This document shows, piece after piece, positions 43,058 through 54,580 of a stretch of 64,000 nucleotides of DNA; within the stretch, counting starts at the first letter, position 1, and each line of letters opens with the position of its first letter. Made by a program: the position numbers and the translations under genes. The stretch spans positions 2,328,830 to 2,392,829 of the forward strand of contig NC_135161.1 of the NCBI RefSeq assembly GCF_050948215.1. The letters run 5' to 3'. The stretch is from Halictus rubicundus (taxonomy: Eukaryota; Arthropoda; Insecta; Hymenoptera; Halictidae). The notes under the pieces are model-generated. The model was not told where the DNA came from and searched no databases. It worked only from the letters and a program-made list of their open reading frames with translations.

Positions 43058-44621
43058 CAGTGTGTCCCACGAGCTTTGTCCACTTGAATGTCTTGGTTAT
43101 TTCAAACAATACGAGAAAATGTTACTTACAGAAGTTGTAGTGTTTAAGAAACTACATAATATGGTATAAATGATATTCTTGCAAGTGGAGGCGTAGAGAA
43201 GAGATCACCTTTGCTTTTTTGAATGGAATGTCCAATTTTTTAATGCTCGATTTCGATAGATTGGCGTATTCTGAGTATAAAAGTACTAAAGTGTATTTGT
43301 CCTAAAACTTACCGTTGCTGAGATATTTGACTGTTTACATTCTATTACTTTCATTATGGAATGTATTCAAGGACATGCTCACTACGTCAAATGTAAACAT
43401 TGGTAGGCTTTCAACCTCTCTCAGTGTCAGTCAGATTCTCAGTTAATGAACATAAGATAGTCAATATGAAATTTTCATTCGAAGAACAATTAGAGATGCT
43501 TCTAATTTATGAAGAAAGTAAGAGAAACGCAATTGTGGCTCGAAATTTGTACGGTGAAAGATATCCAAACTGCATATGCCCTTTACACAAGATTTTTGAA
43601 AGACTGTGTAAAAAATTAAAAGAAACTGGAAGTCTCGCTGTTCGTAAGATGAATCGTAAGAAGCATGTATGTAGTGATGAAGATAATGAAATTAATGTTA
43701 TTGCAATGGAACATCATAATCCTCACATCAGTGTACGTCAGATTCAGCGCGAATCTGAAGTCAGCAAAAGTAGTGCCTCACGAATTCTCACTCGTCACAA
43801 ATATCATCCGTACCACATTAGCCTTCACCAGAAATTACATGACATGGATTATGTAAATCGTGTTAGATTTTGTGGATAGGCTCAAGAGCAGCTACAAATC
43901 AATCCACTTTTCTTCTCTTTAATACTATTTACCGATGAGGCTACTTTTATCAGCACTGGGCGTGTTAATTTACATAACACGCATTATTGGTTAGTACAAA
44001 ATCCTCACTGGCTACGAGAAATTGATCATCAAAGACGTTGGTCATGGGGCAACAAATAATTGAGCCTTATTTCATTGACGACACTTTTACTGGTCAAAAA
44101 TATGATACGTTCTTAAGAAATACATTGCCAAAATTAGAAAACGTGCCATTAAGAGATAACTAGATTTTTTCTTGTGGGGAACATTGAAAAATATTGTGTA
44201 TCGAGATGCTCCGGAAGGTATGAAGCAACGAATTATCGCAGCGTGTGCTACAATAGTCGCTCCAATAATAAGACGTGTAAGAGACGCAACAGTTCAAAGA
44301 CTACAACGTTGCATCGCTGCAGATGGCCGATATTTCGAACATTCTGCATGAAAACAGTCACATATCTCAGCAAGTTTTAGGACAAATACACTTTAGTACT
44401 TTTATACTGAGAATACGCCAATCTATCGAAATCGAGCATTAAAAAATTGGACATTCCATTTAAAAAGCGAAGGTGATCTCTTCTCTACGCCTTCACTTGC
44501 AAGAATATCATTTATACCATATTATGTAGTTTCTTAAACCCTACAACTTCTGTAAGTAACATTTGCTCGTGTCGTTTGAAATACCCAAGATATTCAAGTG
44601 GACAGAGCTTGTGGGACACTG
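43058..44621 (+). mobile_element. D-41-D mariner-relative with central deletion (element B)
   Basis: The element is 1564 bp with TA at 43056-43057 and 44622-44623. The inverted repeats are about 165 bp, starting CAGTGTGTCCCACGAGCTTT and CAGTGTCCCACAAGCTCTGT, and share GTTACTTACAGAAGTTGTAG and CAAGTGGAGGCGTAGAGAAG segments. It carries a plus-strand transposase gene with a stop and two deletions. Its repeats differ from those of elements A and C, so it is a separate family. Confidence 0.92.
43466..44351 (+). pseudogene. Transposase, DUF4817/DDE type, broken
   Basis: Starts MKFSFEEQLEMLLIYEESKR, the N-terminal helix-turn-helix. It continues through ISVRQIQRESEVSKSSASRI (second helix-turn-helix) and HQKLHDMDYVNRVRFC, then a TAG at 43877-43879 where W is expected. 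In the same frame, LFTDEATFISTGRVNLHNTH holds the first catalytic D. After WLREIDHQRRWS the short VNVWCGI region is lost, then GQQIIEPYFIDDTFTGQKYD follows in another frame. The segment with the second catalytic D is deleted: PLRDN passes directly to LDFFLWGTLKNIVYRDAPEG. The end is GRYFEHSA before TGA at 44349-44351. It cannot be active. Confidence 0.88.
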
Positions 44622-44716
44622 TATTTGTCACACGCATTGTCACAGTTACGTAGCCAGCCACGGCTGTGCTACGACCTACCCCCACTCCGTTGTTGTCACT
44701 TGCCCGTAGCTGTACC

Positions 44717-44903
44717 CAGTGTCGCCAGGTCAAGACTTGTTCCCCCACTCCAATTTCCCTTTCGACTGTGCTATTCTCCACGGTTCCGCCGTGGCCCGGT
44801 CACGTGACGCGTTCCGTCTTTGTCACGCATACTCCGACACTGGCAGAGAGAGGCTAACTTTTTCCCCTTAATTCCTGCTCCCTCCCCTCATCTGGCGACA
44901 CTG
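44717..44903 (+). mobile_element. hAT-type MITE M2, copy E
   Basis: The element is 187 bp, starting CAGTGTCGCCAGGTCAAG and ending CATCTGGCGACACTG, which gives the best-kept M2 termini. The flanks GCTGTACC (44709-44716) and GCTGCGCC (44904-44911) agree at six of eight positions. It keeps the GGCCCGGTCACGTGACGCG block. Confidence 0.88.
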
Positions 44904-44911
44904 GCTGCGCC

Positions 44912-45530
44912 CACGGGCACCGGTGGGCGCCCTTGCCCGCTAATAGACATGTTCAGCAGCTCTGTATTATGGTGTGCACGATCGAAAACGTATGAAAAAA
45001 ACGAAGTTTTTAACGGCAGACAGTTACAAATATAAATACTATTATATTTCCTCTTAATTTGTTACTTGAATGCAACAGTTGAATATTACATAATTACAAG
45101 AAAGATAAAAAGAATTAGAAAGAAACTTGTGGATAACATTTAATTTGTAAATAGACCATTTTTATAACAGCAACATCACTTTTATTTATTACAACGTTTA
45201 ATAACACAACATTCACTGATTGGGTCATCGTATTTTACAAATGAAATACATCTCAAAATGTACTGAAATGTCGAGACAAACTTATCTATGTATTTTACAG
45301 TATAACTGTTTCGTGTCGGTACTTGGAAGAAAGAATTTTTGTCCTTTGCCTGTTAGTTATCTAAAATAGAGTAAGCGATACAAAGGGCCATAAAATGCCA
45401 GAATGTTTGGATAAATATTCCCAAATAAAAATATTGTTCAGTTTTGAAATTCGAAATGCGTCCGATGGATACTACTGTTCTTTTAAAGGTTAGATGTCGG
45501 GCATTTTCACACGTAACATTCTGATAGTTT
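44912..45530. other. AT-rich, no gene recognised
   Basis: A short GC-rich patch to about 44945 is followed by AT-rich unique sequence. Nothing coding was recognised. Confidence 0.3.
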
Positions 45531-45539
45531 CGGATTCTC

Positions 45540-46054
45540 CAAGTCCGTAAGATCCGGTGTTGAATTGGGAGTGTCGGTTGTTCGGCCTTGGTTTCGTTCG
45601 CGTTTTACGACACGGGCCGGAGGTCCGAACCCGGAATCATTAGACGGTTCTCGAGAAAAATGGGATAGATATAATAGCATGGGCCAACGGAAGTTGCGAG
45701 ATCCGAGTGCTTCGGCCGACACTCGACAAATTCCAGAGCGGCGGCACACCCCGGGGTACACTCGAATCGCCGCTGCTACCAAGATGGATCCTTTTCGGAA
45801 TCCGCGGGATCTTCTGGTCGGCTCGGCCGACTTCGTGAATCGTTCGGTCCGTGGACCGAACCATGCAACCAACCGGGTTTTAATTTTAACGTCGTCGGAA
45901 GGAGCGGTCGAGGTTCGGAGAACTGACGGTGGGCCTTCTCTTCCTTGCCCATTGGCTCTCTGTCTTGTCTTCTTCCTTCGCCGCAGCGTTTCTTTCCTTT
46001 TGCTCGTGGCCGTGCTTCTTTTCTTCTCCTCACTCGGTCTTCCTCTCCTTCTTT

Positions 46055-46134
<80 letters not shown>

Positions 46135-46440
46135 TTCTTTTTGTTTCTCTTTCCCGTAGCACGCAGCCTTCTCGCTCCCTCGAAACCCTGTGGTCTTCTC
46201 GGCACCGGAAAGGAGGAGGGAAGCCTCCCCTCTTTCAGCCCGCGGGTTCCTCCGGTATCGATCCGTGCCTCGCTACTCGTCAAATGCGTAACCGTTTGAT
46301 GTCAATTTTCTGTCGACGCCGAGTCCACCGCGCGCCATTTTTCCATTTTTCGAACGGAATTCATTATTACCACTGCGTCATGCGTTGCCTATGCGAACGC
46401 GACTCAATCGTGTTAGGTAACGGAAATGTCGAATATTAAA
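45540..46440. other. CpG-rich segment containing a long CT array
   Basis: The stretch is CpG-dense and includes a CT microsatellite from about 46059 to 46131 with a few interruptions. Frames of up to 258 residues on both strands pass through the array as runs of SLSL or RERE and are not accepted as genes. A promoter-like CpG island is possible. Confidence 0.4.
46059..46131 (+). repeat. CT dinucleotide microsatellite
   Basis: About 36 CT units with one or two T interruptions. Confidence 0.93.
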
Positions 46441-46461
46441 CGGACGATTACACTACATGTA

Positions 46462-47892
46462 CAGTGACTCACGAAAGTATTCGAACGCTGTAACGCTATT
46501 GATATGTTTTCATCTTTCTTAGAAAGAAATGTACACATTACTACTAAATGAAAACATTGGTACGTTCAGTTGATGTTACGGCATCGTTTCCGTAACAGCA
46601 ACGTAGAGCTGTACACAGTAGTAGTTAAAATCAAGACTAAAAAGTCAGAAACACAAAAGTGTGAAAGAGAAATGATACTTCGATTGCATAAGGATGGAAA
46701 ATTATATAACGAGATTGCAGATATTATAAACAGAAGTAAGTCTACAATACATTATATTAATAAAAAATCAAAAAATGAAGGAACAATTGCGAACAACGCT
46801 CGATCAGGTCGACGAAAGAAAACAGAAAATTATCATTCGCGAAATAATAAAAAGATCCTACTATATCCGCTCCTAAACTCAGAAATATGGTAGCTGATAT
46901 GTTTCATAAAGAAGTTCATCCCGAATTATGTCGACGAATCTTACGAAATAATGATTTTCATGGCAGTGTACCACGAAAGAAGCCATATATTAATGCGGTA
47001 AATCGAAAAAAAGACTGGCTTTTGCAAAAGCATATCTCAATAAAGATCATTTTTTCTGGGATAAAGTCATCTTTTCGGATGAGTCTAAATTTAACATCTT
47101 TGCCTCAGATGGTCGAAATTATGTTTGGAGAAAACCAAATACGGAATTGGAAATAAAAAATTTACACCAAACGGTGAAACACGGAGGTGGATCGGTTATG
47201 GCGTGGGGATGCATGGCAGCAAGTGGCACCGGAAATTTGGTATTCATTGATGGAATACTCGATAAATATAAGTATTTAAATGTTTTAAGGAACAACCTTA
47301 AAGAAAGTGCCCGTAAATTAGGATTATTGGAAGACTTCCACTTCCAACAAGATAACAATCCCAGGCATACTGCAGGAATTGTGAAAGAATGGACATATAT
47401 AACACACCACATATGTTAACTACTCCACCGCAAAGCCCAGACATAAATCCAATTGAAAATTTATGGGCTGAAATCGGAAAAAGATTAAATAAATATTAAA
47501 TAACTGCAAAGGAGGTATTGAAACAAAAAACCATAGAAGTATGGAATTCCATTGAGTATACTTTTACAAAATCATTGGTTTATAGTATGGAATGTCGATT
47601 GAGACACATCGTTACTGCTAAAGGTGATCCAACAAAATATTAACATTAAATAATGTAATAATATATGTAGCGTTCGAATACTTTTGTGAGTCACTTATTA
47701 TGCGTGTTTCTAATAAATATAGCATAACTTCTGCCTACGTTGTTGAATCCTCTTCAAATTTTACTGACATAATCTTGAGACTTCCCCCTTACTATAGATG
47801 CCAAATTGTTCTATACAGATTAGTTTAGTACATCTTATTTTATTCATTAAAATTTGTAAACGTAAGCGTTCGAATACTTTCGTGAGCCACTG
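46462..47892 (+). mobile_element. Tc1-like transposon with one-sided inner repeat
   Basis: The element is 1431 bp with TA at 46460-46461 and 47893-47894. The ends are CAGTGACTCACGAAAGTATT and, inverted, CAGTGGCTCACGAAAGTATT. An inner copy of the terminal motif lies only on the right at about 47670-47695 (GTTCGAATACTTTTGTGAGT); the left inner copy expected of IR/DR elements is not seen, so the left end may carry a deletion. Transposase on the plus strand. Confidence 0.9.
46624..47643 (+). pseudogene. Tc1-like transposase (DD34E), broken
   Basis: It reads MILRLHKDGKLYNEIADIIN (helix-turn-helix), ARSGRRKK (linker), then after a frameshift near 46830 KLRNMVADMFHKEV and, after another frameshift near 47010, VIFSDESKFNIFASDGRNYV with the first D. 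KHGGGSVMAWGCMAASGTG, FQQDNNPRHTAGIVKEW (second D) and, after a frameshift near 47400, PPQSPDINPIENLWAEI (E) follow, ending GDPTKY. Allowing for the frameshift, 34 residues separate the second D and the E. It is a close relative of the gene at 12128-13131. Not functional. Confidence 0.88.
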
Positions 47893-47894
47893 TA

Positions 47895-48136
47895 CCTATT
47901 AGATGTAAGAGAAACTGTTTTCCTTATACAATAAATCCAAAGTCATTTGTTTAATGTTTTTACAAACAGGCCAAACTCTAATATATTTTTCGTCATTGGA
48001 TATGACCTTCAGTCAACCCACTATTCCTCTAGAACAGAAGGTCTTGTTTTTTAAAACATTTATTGCTTCTTTCGAATGACTCTCTATTTGTAGTCTTAGT
48101 AATTTGTTTTTGAATTTGTTGAATCATCGTTATCTG
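47895..48136. other. AT-rich spacer
   Basis: No feature recognised between the Tc1 element and the next MITE. Confidence 0.3.
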
Positions 48137-48139
48137 TAA

Positions 48140-48509
48140 TGCCGGGTCCACACTGACAATTAGCATAATTCGGCCGAAAATAGTAAAGAAGGATACGAAT
48201 TTTCGAATAACGATTTTTGTCAGAGATTATTAGTAACTTTACGAATTTTAGCAACTCAGTGATTCCTACTCAAGTTTAATGTATTTGTTTAAAATATCGA
48301 AACAAGTAATTTTTTTTATTTCATATAAAACTGAAATTGTTTAAACTTTTTTAATAAAGTTGTTTCTCTTTTTCATCAACTGATAGATTTTCATGTGCTT
48401 TTTAAAAAAGTATTAAGAGTTGCTCATTTTGTCCTGAAATCCCCTATACTATCGAACACTATGCGTCCTCATGGACGTTCAGCTCGCGAACAGCAGTGTG
48501 GACCCGGCA
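48140..48509. mobile_element. Harbinger-like MITE flanked by TAA
   Basis: The element is 370 bp with TAA at 48137-48139 and 48510-48512. The ends TGCCGGGTCCACACTG and CAGTGTGGACCCGGCA are perfect inverted repeats of 16 bp. The inside is AT-rich with no gene. It resembles the 150-bp element at 15136 in target choice and in a GTGTGGAC-type end. Confidence 0.82.
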
Positions 48510-48793
48510 TAAGGCGAACGGCGATCTTTCGTACCTTCATTAGTCATCAAACGTGAACCTCGAACTATGACACGACAATGCTCGAACAATGCTTCCACTC
48601 TATTTTGTGCTCCTCGTGTAAATATGTATTCGCGGTAATCGTCAAAGCCAGAATGATTATGTTGCAACCAAGATATACATTATTGTATCTACATGTTTCA
48701 CAGATACACAGTAGCAATCATCAGACATTACCATTTCTAAATTCAACCTAAACGTCAAGTATTAGGAGTCTGTCGTGCAAATTTTATATTTTT

Positions 48794-48798
<5 letters not shown>

Positions 48799-48850
<52 letters not shown>
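48799..48850 (+). repeat. TA dinucleotide microsatellite
   Basis: About 26 TA units without interruption. Confidence 0.95.
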
Positions 48851-48853
<3 letters not shown>

Positions 48854-49291
48854 CATTAACCCCGCCTCCCTCGTTTTCACATGGATTATAACCAGACAGC
48901 GAATTTTATGGATTTGTGGCAAAACTGAGTAAGTGTAATTTAAAACAGTTTAATATAAATTAAAAATGTTAAATATACTGTTTTTAAAACTGAATTATAC
49001 TGAATTTAAAAATACTGTTACGTTATTTTCAAACTATCAAACATATTAAGACAGAAAATAAAATTCTATTTCACTTCAAGTGTTACTTGCAATTTAGGTA
49101 GAAAATTTGTATTTCACGTGGAGTATCCCATTCTCGGTTCATGACTGGCATTTTCCCACTTGTTCACTAATTTGGTGGCTTACATAGTGAATTATCTTGT
49201 CAACAATTGCTCTGTTTATATTTGCCTTACCTACATCTTGTTTGTGGGACTGCTCGAAAAATTTTCGAATTTATCTCGACGGCCTTGTATA
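48851..49291. other. AT-rich, no gene recognised
   Basis: No coding motif, splice pair or repeat was recognised. Confidence 0.3.
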
Positions 49292-49360
49292 CAGGGTGGG
49301 ACAAAAATTTGTCCACCTTAAATCTTTGCGTCACTTGCAATAATATGAAAAAGTGATATA
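49292..49360. mobile_element. Short left-end fragment of a mariner-like element
   Basis: After TA at 49290-49291 the sequence starts CAGGGTGGGACAAAAATTTG. It is cut off after about 70 bases by the next element at 49361. Confidence 0.6.
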
Positions 49361-49775
49361 CAGGGTGTCTCACATATCTCGAGCATCTAAAATATCTCGC
49401 TTGTTTTTTATGATGAAAAAAATTTCAGAGGAAAATATTAGTTGGTTCAGAGGGGCAAATATTGTGATAGGCAAAAAATTTGTTCAAGGGTATATTTTTT
49501 GAGATTTCAAGGTCATCGAAGTTATTTGTAAATGGAATGATATATTTTTATTATCACTATATGATAGCCGAGGCCAAGATGAATCCAACGACCTGTAATA
49601 TTATGACCTCCATGTGACCTTGAGTGCGAAATATTCATAAAAAAAAGTGCACTTGATAAATAGTGAAATAACAATAACATGATCCTCCTAGGGCCTAGGG
49701 TTTCAAGAAGTGTTTTTGAACCTTGACTAATGACTGTAAACACGCATACAATAAATTGTAAACATTGATACAAAT
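49361..49775. mobile_element. Truncated relative of element A
   Basis: After TA at 49359-49360 it starts CAGGGTGTCTCACATATCTC and follows the right end of element A inverted: CTCGCTTGTTTTTTATGA, TTTCAAGGTCATCGAAG, TATCACTATATGATAGCC, CCAACGACCTGTAATATTAT and further to TGACTGTAAACACGC. It ends before any catalytic motif. The minus-strand frame at 49522-49779 matches a frame in element A. Confidence 0.8.
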
Positions 49776-49984
49776 TCAAGTATTAGATATAAGTATTAGA
49801 CCAAAAATTTCCGCAACGCTGGATCGGTCGTAGTACAAATATTCGATAGCCTGCACGTTCACTCTAAAAGAATTTGTCTCGAAATAAACTACACACCTAC
49901 CTAAATAAAGGCATGCAATTTTGTATAAAAAAGAAAAAAAAAAGAAAACAAAAATCATTCTGAAATATTAGAAGCACGTCCACG

Positions 49985-50160
49985 TTCTACAGAATTATCC
50001 TAGAGCACGTTCTAAAGAAGATTTGTGACCACCATAAAATGTCCTCCCGAGACAGGTTACTATAGTAATTTGAAAATTTTTTCGAATCGAGCTATAGTTT
50101 GCGAAATAATTGATGGGAAACTTCAAATGTGACACCCCGTATGCTTTCCGCCTGCTGTCC
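49985..50160. other. Possible solo element end (GACACCCCG|TA)
   Basis: CAAATGTGACACCCCGTATG resembles the right end of the CAGGGTG group with one change. No partner end was found. Confidence 0.3.
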
Positions 50161-50324
50161 CTAAATTAATGTGGAACATGCGTACTGATTTTTAGGATGA
50201 CATTCTTAGCAATATTTAGATTAATATAACACCTAACTAATCATTTTTTGACATACACAGGTTAATAATACTTAAGTTCTTGACGCGTCCACCTATAAAA
50301 AAAAGACTAATAACACCAGTATGT

Positions 50325-50908
50325 TCATCTCTCAAAACCATTTAATCTCCATTGAAACAATTCTCGTCGTGAATAATGATGATGACGTAAATCAAGGTGA
50401 TTGTATCTAGTGCTCGACCCTGTATAAGTGCTTTCAAATAATAAAAAAATTTGTTGAGCATGCTTGCGTAATTTTGGAAAGTCCTGTGAAGATAAGCCAT
50501 TATAAAAATCTACCAAGGAATTGCGATAAGAATTCTTGGCTTCGACATTTTCCTATAACTCGATCAGTTCAAATTGCACATCTTCGGCAACATTTTGTGG
50601 ATCACAAGAAAAATGGATCAGAAAATAAAGTAAATTCTCCCTCGTGATTCTTAAAATCATTAAAACGTTCATCAAATCCTTCTAACAAATTCTGTATAAT
50701 TTTACAACATTTTTCCGACTGAAGAATAGCTGATGCTTCAGCATTTTCTGTTACTAATATTCTATTCGATTCAAAATGAGATAAGTTTCCAATTCGTAGT
50801 TGTTCTTGTAATAATCGATATTTTCGTTCTGTGGCTTTCGCACAACAAAGAAGATTGAAAATAAGCCTAATAAGATTATGTTGGCTCTACCGAGGTTAAG
50901 AAGACCAG
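50325..50908 (-). pseudogene. hAT transposase C-terminal part, ZBED5-like, broken
   Basis: Minus-strand reading gives RKYRLLQEQLRIGNLSHFES, then LLEGFDERFNDFKNHEGEFT and LFSDPF; after a frameshift near 50610 it gives DPQNVAEDVQFELIEL, a stop, then YRNSLVDFYNGLSSQDFPKL, RKHAQQIFLLFESTYTG. This order, an F-x-D-F helix region, a LFSxPF motif, an N-V-x-E-x-x-Q-x-E-L-I-x-L motif and FPxLRxHA...LFxSTY, is that of domesticated and transposon hAT proteins such as ZBED5/SCAND3. The catalytic core upstream and the end of the dimerisation domain are missing. It shows that hAT elements existed in this genome, but a link to M1-M3 is not shown. Confidence 0.78.
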
Positions 50909-50920
50909 TGGGCTTAATAT

Positions 50921-50941
50921 CTATATATATATATATATATT
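50921..50941 (+). repeat. Short TA microsatellite
   Basis: About ten TA units. Confidence 0.85.
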
Positions 50942-52046
50942 TATATTTCTAAGTATTATTTACATGGTCAAGACAATTAAATTAAATATAAATATAAAAA
51001 ATATATAAATATAAAAAACAATTAAATATAAACTTTCAGATGTCGCATAACTTAATGTGACTATGAAATATATTTAATATAACTTTCTTTACTTTGATTT
51101 TACTTGTACCGTCGCGTGCCACGTGCTTCAACGTTTGAACTCGATCTAACGCTTTTGTGACTCGCTTCGCTCGCCACGCCGATCACGCCATGCGTACACG
51201 CACATGCGCACCCGCGCATTGACACACGTTCGTGTGCACACGTGAGGACGGTGTCTGATATTTTCAACAGATTAAAAATAAAATTTATTTAGTTTTCTGT
51301 AAAACTGTAAATTATCTCTATAAATTCAAGATCTCAATTCAAGATTGGGAACCCCTGCATAACAGGGTTCACCGACACAAGTAATTGAAGAACAGAAGGA
51401 AGTATTCGTAGAATATCATCCGCCGTAAACTCGGAACCGCATACGCAGCAAAGATTACGAATGATTACGAAGCTCGAAGGAATTTGCAGAAAAAATATTA
51501 AGATGTGTTGAAACTGTGACAATTTTTCCAACGCATCTGCATATATTTATATTAATAATGTACTCATACATATGTATTACGTAATCATATTATTGATACA
51601 CATATTATACTAAAAATATAAATATTACTATTTTTTTTATATAAGTATTACAAATATTCAGCGTAGTTAGCGTAGAATTGTAGGCTTACAAATTAAAAAG
51701 TAAACAAAATTTCCATTTTCATAAAATTACTTTATTTTGCACATACTCTATATGAAATCGACTCGTCAAATGACCCATCAAAAATAGATTTTGATTTGCT
51801 TTTTATTTGTAAATACACAATTGTATGTAAATTTGGTTTATACCTATGCTGGTCGAATACGTTTTTGATACTATACCAAATAGTGCAAATATTTGTATAC
51901 ACACAGTATGTATATATGTATTTAATCTTTCTATGATATAAACAGAAGTGGATTATCATAAATTTTTATTTTCTTATCCGATAGAGTAAAACGTTTCAAC
52001 ACAACAATCCGTGTGAAATCAAAACTCTTTTTAAGCTCTTGAACCA
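50942..52046. other. AT-rich sequence, no gene recognised
   Basis: Includes a patch of CGCG and CACAC motifs near 51110-51245. Nothing coding was supported. Confidence 0.3.
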
Positions 52047-52081
52047 TTTTTTATTTTTTGTTTTAGAGCGTTTCGGTAAGT
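52047..52081 (+). other. Possible 9-nt microexon
   Basis: A T-rich tract ending TTTTTTGTTTTAG (to 52066) is followed by AGCGTTTCG (52067-52075) and the donor GTAAGTATC. The acceptor and donor are both strong and the enclosed length is a multiple of three. Such short matches can arise by chance in AT-rich DNA, and no flanking exon is known. Confidence 0.25.
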
Positions 52082-52999
52082 ATCTATTCAATCAACGTCT
52101 AAATCTAAAACAAATGATTATGTATATAGTACGTGCAATGAATTGTTCTATTATGATGCAATAATTTGGTTTACAACATTTAACATTAAAGTTACTAAAA
52201 AAAGTAACTCTTATTAAATATGTTAAAGAATTATTATCATAAAAATGGGTTTAAAGGCTGTGTACGAAATAATTATATCGGACAAGAGATATTATGGAAT
52301 AAATTAGTAATAAAGTATTTTTTTAAAGAAAATTTTTGTTAGTATATTCGTAAAAGAGAACCTAATCTAATACAATTTTAAGCTAATACAATAACTATAT
52401 CGGATACAGCAAAAATTTCATATACATACTATACCATTCATATTTTTTGAGATATTTAAGCGTTTCGAGATGAATCGGATACACTATACGTCTCAAGCGT
52501 TAAATAAATTCTACATTATACAGCATATCTTCGTACATATGACTATGATGTGGAAACGTTAAAAAAGGTTAGTTAAAAAAGATCTTTCTCCCGATCAAAA
52601 GTTGTTCTAAATTAAATAAAATCTTAATATAATCTATATTATCTTTTCAAAATTTGGTAATCCAGTGATTCTTTCCGATCTAAAGCTTTAACGTCCCATA
52701 GTCTTTTACAACACAGGTACACGTTGAGATACTACGCTTTAAATTAATGAACGCTGTTGCAAATGTAATTATTGATATACAAAATGCATATTTAATCCAA
52801 TAACGATACTCGCAAATAGTTCGATTACATTATTATGTAATAAAATACAAGGCCGCTTCAAAATTGTGATAAATATTTTTCGTTTATTTAATAAAATTAC
52901 TTATCGAGGAAAGCGATTTCTGCAACAACAAACAATAACTACAGAAAAGCAAAAAAGTATAAGAACTCGAGCGAAAAATCTGTTGGTCGCCGTATTTCT
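52082..52999. other. AT-rich sequence, no gene recognised
   Basis: No repeat or coding signal recognised apart from ordinary AT-rich DNA. Confidence 0.3.
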
Positions 53000-53689
53000 G
53001 CGGATCAATTCGATTTGTGTACGATCGGACGCGCAACGAAGCATTCTACCTTCGAGATATGTAAATTCTTTACCGCTCTCGATAACAGCACGATCGAAAA
53101 AGAGTTTTTTGTATGCTGGTTCAAGGACACACGCAATCAAGTGACTTCCTTTCGATGCTCGAGGATTCAAGGTTCCGAGCGTTTCCCGGTGATGCCCGTT
53201 GCTCTTTAAATCCCGTTACGAAGAAGACATTAAGGGCTGCGCGCGTAAGAATGCAGAAATACTTTCTCCCGTGCGCCCACTTTCGGCCAATCAAAGAAAC
53301 GGGCCAGGTGCTGCGAGTTGTGTTACATGCTTCTTCGTTCAGCATCCGGCGCAACATTTCCGCGATAACACATGTAACACACGTTCAGAAAGCAACGATC
53401 GCGAACTTCCAAGACGAATCTGTTCGTTAAACGGCCTACGAACAATACGATTTATCGTACAACTAATTGTACGACACAAGTTGCTTCGACCGTTTGGACG
53501 ACAGTTGCACCGTTTGCGGTGCTGTTTTACAACTTGTAATACAACGCGGTCGTATCGTATGGCAGTATACAGTGCTAAAAATCTGTCGTACGACACCATT
53601 GGATGTTACGACTTGCTCAAGCGATTTCGTTCTACAGTAATATCTCTGTAACTGTCGAAATCGGTCTCTACCGTAACTGTCAACATTTT
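53000..53689. other. CpG-containing segment with overlapping frames, no gene supported
   Basis: Several frames of 60-150 residues overlap on both strands between 52866 and 53651. Their compositions are unremarkable and no motif is recognised. Runs of CGTACGAC-type text near 53445-53640 are self-complementary. Possible promoter or untranslated exon. Confidence 0.3.
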
Positions 53690-54060
53690 ATCCCCACCAC
53701 TGGGGGAGTCCCCCTAGGAACCAGTCCAACTGTAAACATACTCGACGAGCGAGCCAGCGAGGGGTCGAGTATCGGTGAGACTCGTGCCAATGCAAGCGAA
53801 GCAAATGTTTGCAACTTGTCTAATTTTGTATATTTTTTCTCACGACATTTTTACCATTGTATTCGTCACGTTTTTTTAATTGAAACGGCACCAAACACGA
53901 TAGAGTAACGATCATAATTACTTGTGTAATCAGCATTAAGATTTCGGGTACGAAAGAGGACGGTGAACGGAAAAGAAAGAGAGGCAGAGAGTCGAAGCGT
54001 CGAACCTCAGTTCCTCTTTCTTTTTCAATCGCTATCGTTTTGTACGTTCGACACACTACG
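53690..54060 (+). repeat. Dispersed repeat, matching 58798-59095 inverted
   Basis: CAACATTTTATCCCCACCAC, GCAAATGTTTGCAACTT, ACATTTTTACCATTGTATTC and AAGCGTCGAACCTCAGT occur in order here and in inverted order at 58798-59095. The centre carries the CACCAAACACGATA motif of the old family also seen at 7255 and 13511. No coding. Confidence 0.7.
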
Positions 54061-54318
54061 AAAAATGCAGCATCTCTACTAGAACTGTCACTCGGCAGAC
54101 TCGACGATACGACAGTTACTGAGATACTAGTGTATATTCCCCGGAAGTGTGGATAGGTCGAGAGACGGTGCATCAAAGACCTTATGAATATGTCCTATTC
54201 TGTAACTGTTCTGCTCTGTTCGTAAACGTCAGTGTGGACGCAATGCTGTTTCTCTCGGTGAGCAGTTCCCGAGCAGTTAAGACGAGGTCTTACGAAGACA
54301 GATATACATATGTATGTA

Positions 54319-54580
54319 CAGGATGTTCCATTTATCACAAAAATCGAAACATCTCGTAAGGAATTGGTCCCATGAATGCAATGTTTCAACGAAAATTGCT
54401 GTGCAGAACTGTTTGTTTGGTTAAACTTCACCTTAGCAAACCAGACATTTTTAACTTTTTTTTATACAATTGTGTAAAGTTTGACGAGAAAATGCCAAAA
54501 ATCCAAGTTTTAACGTCAGGAATTCACTGGCTCAAAAGTTATGCCTGTTTAAGGTTGGCCGATTTGAAAATATGTATATA
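54319..54580. mobile_element. Left-end fragment of a mariner-like element
   Basis: After TA at 54317-54318 it starts CAGGATGTTCCATTTATCAC, a variant of the CAGGGTGTTCC end. The partner end was not found. Confidence 0.45.

Noticed and set aside
45507..46299. Open frames of 258 and 244 residues on opposite strands
   Set aside because: Both run through a CT array (SLSLSL or RERERE) and GC-rich DNA; the apparent length is due to the low-complexity repeat, and no domain is visible.
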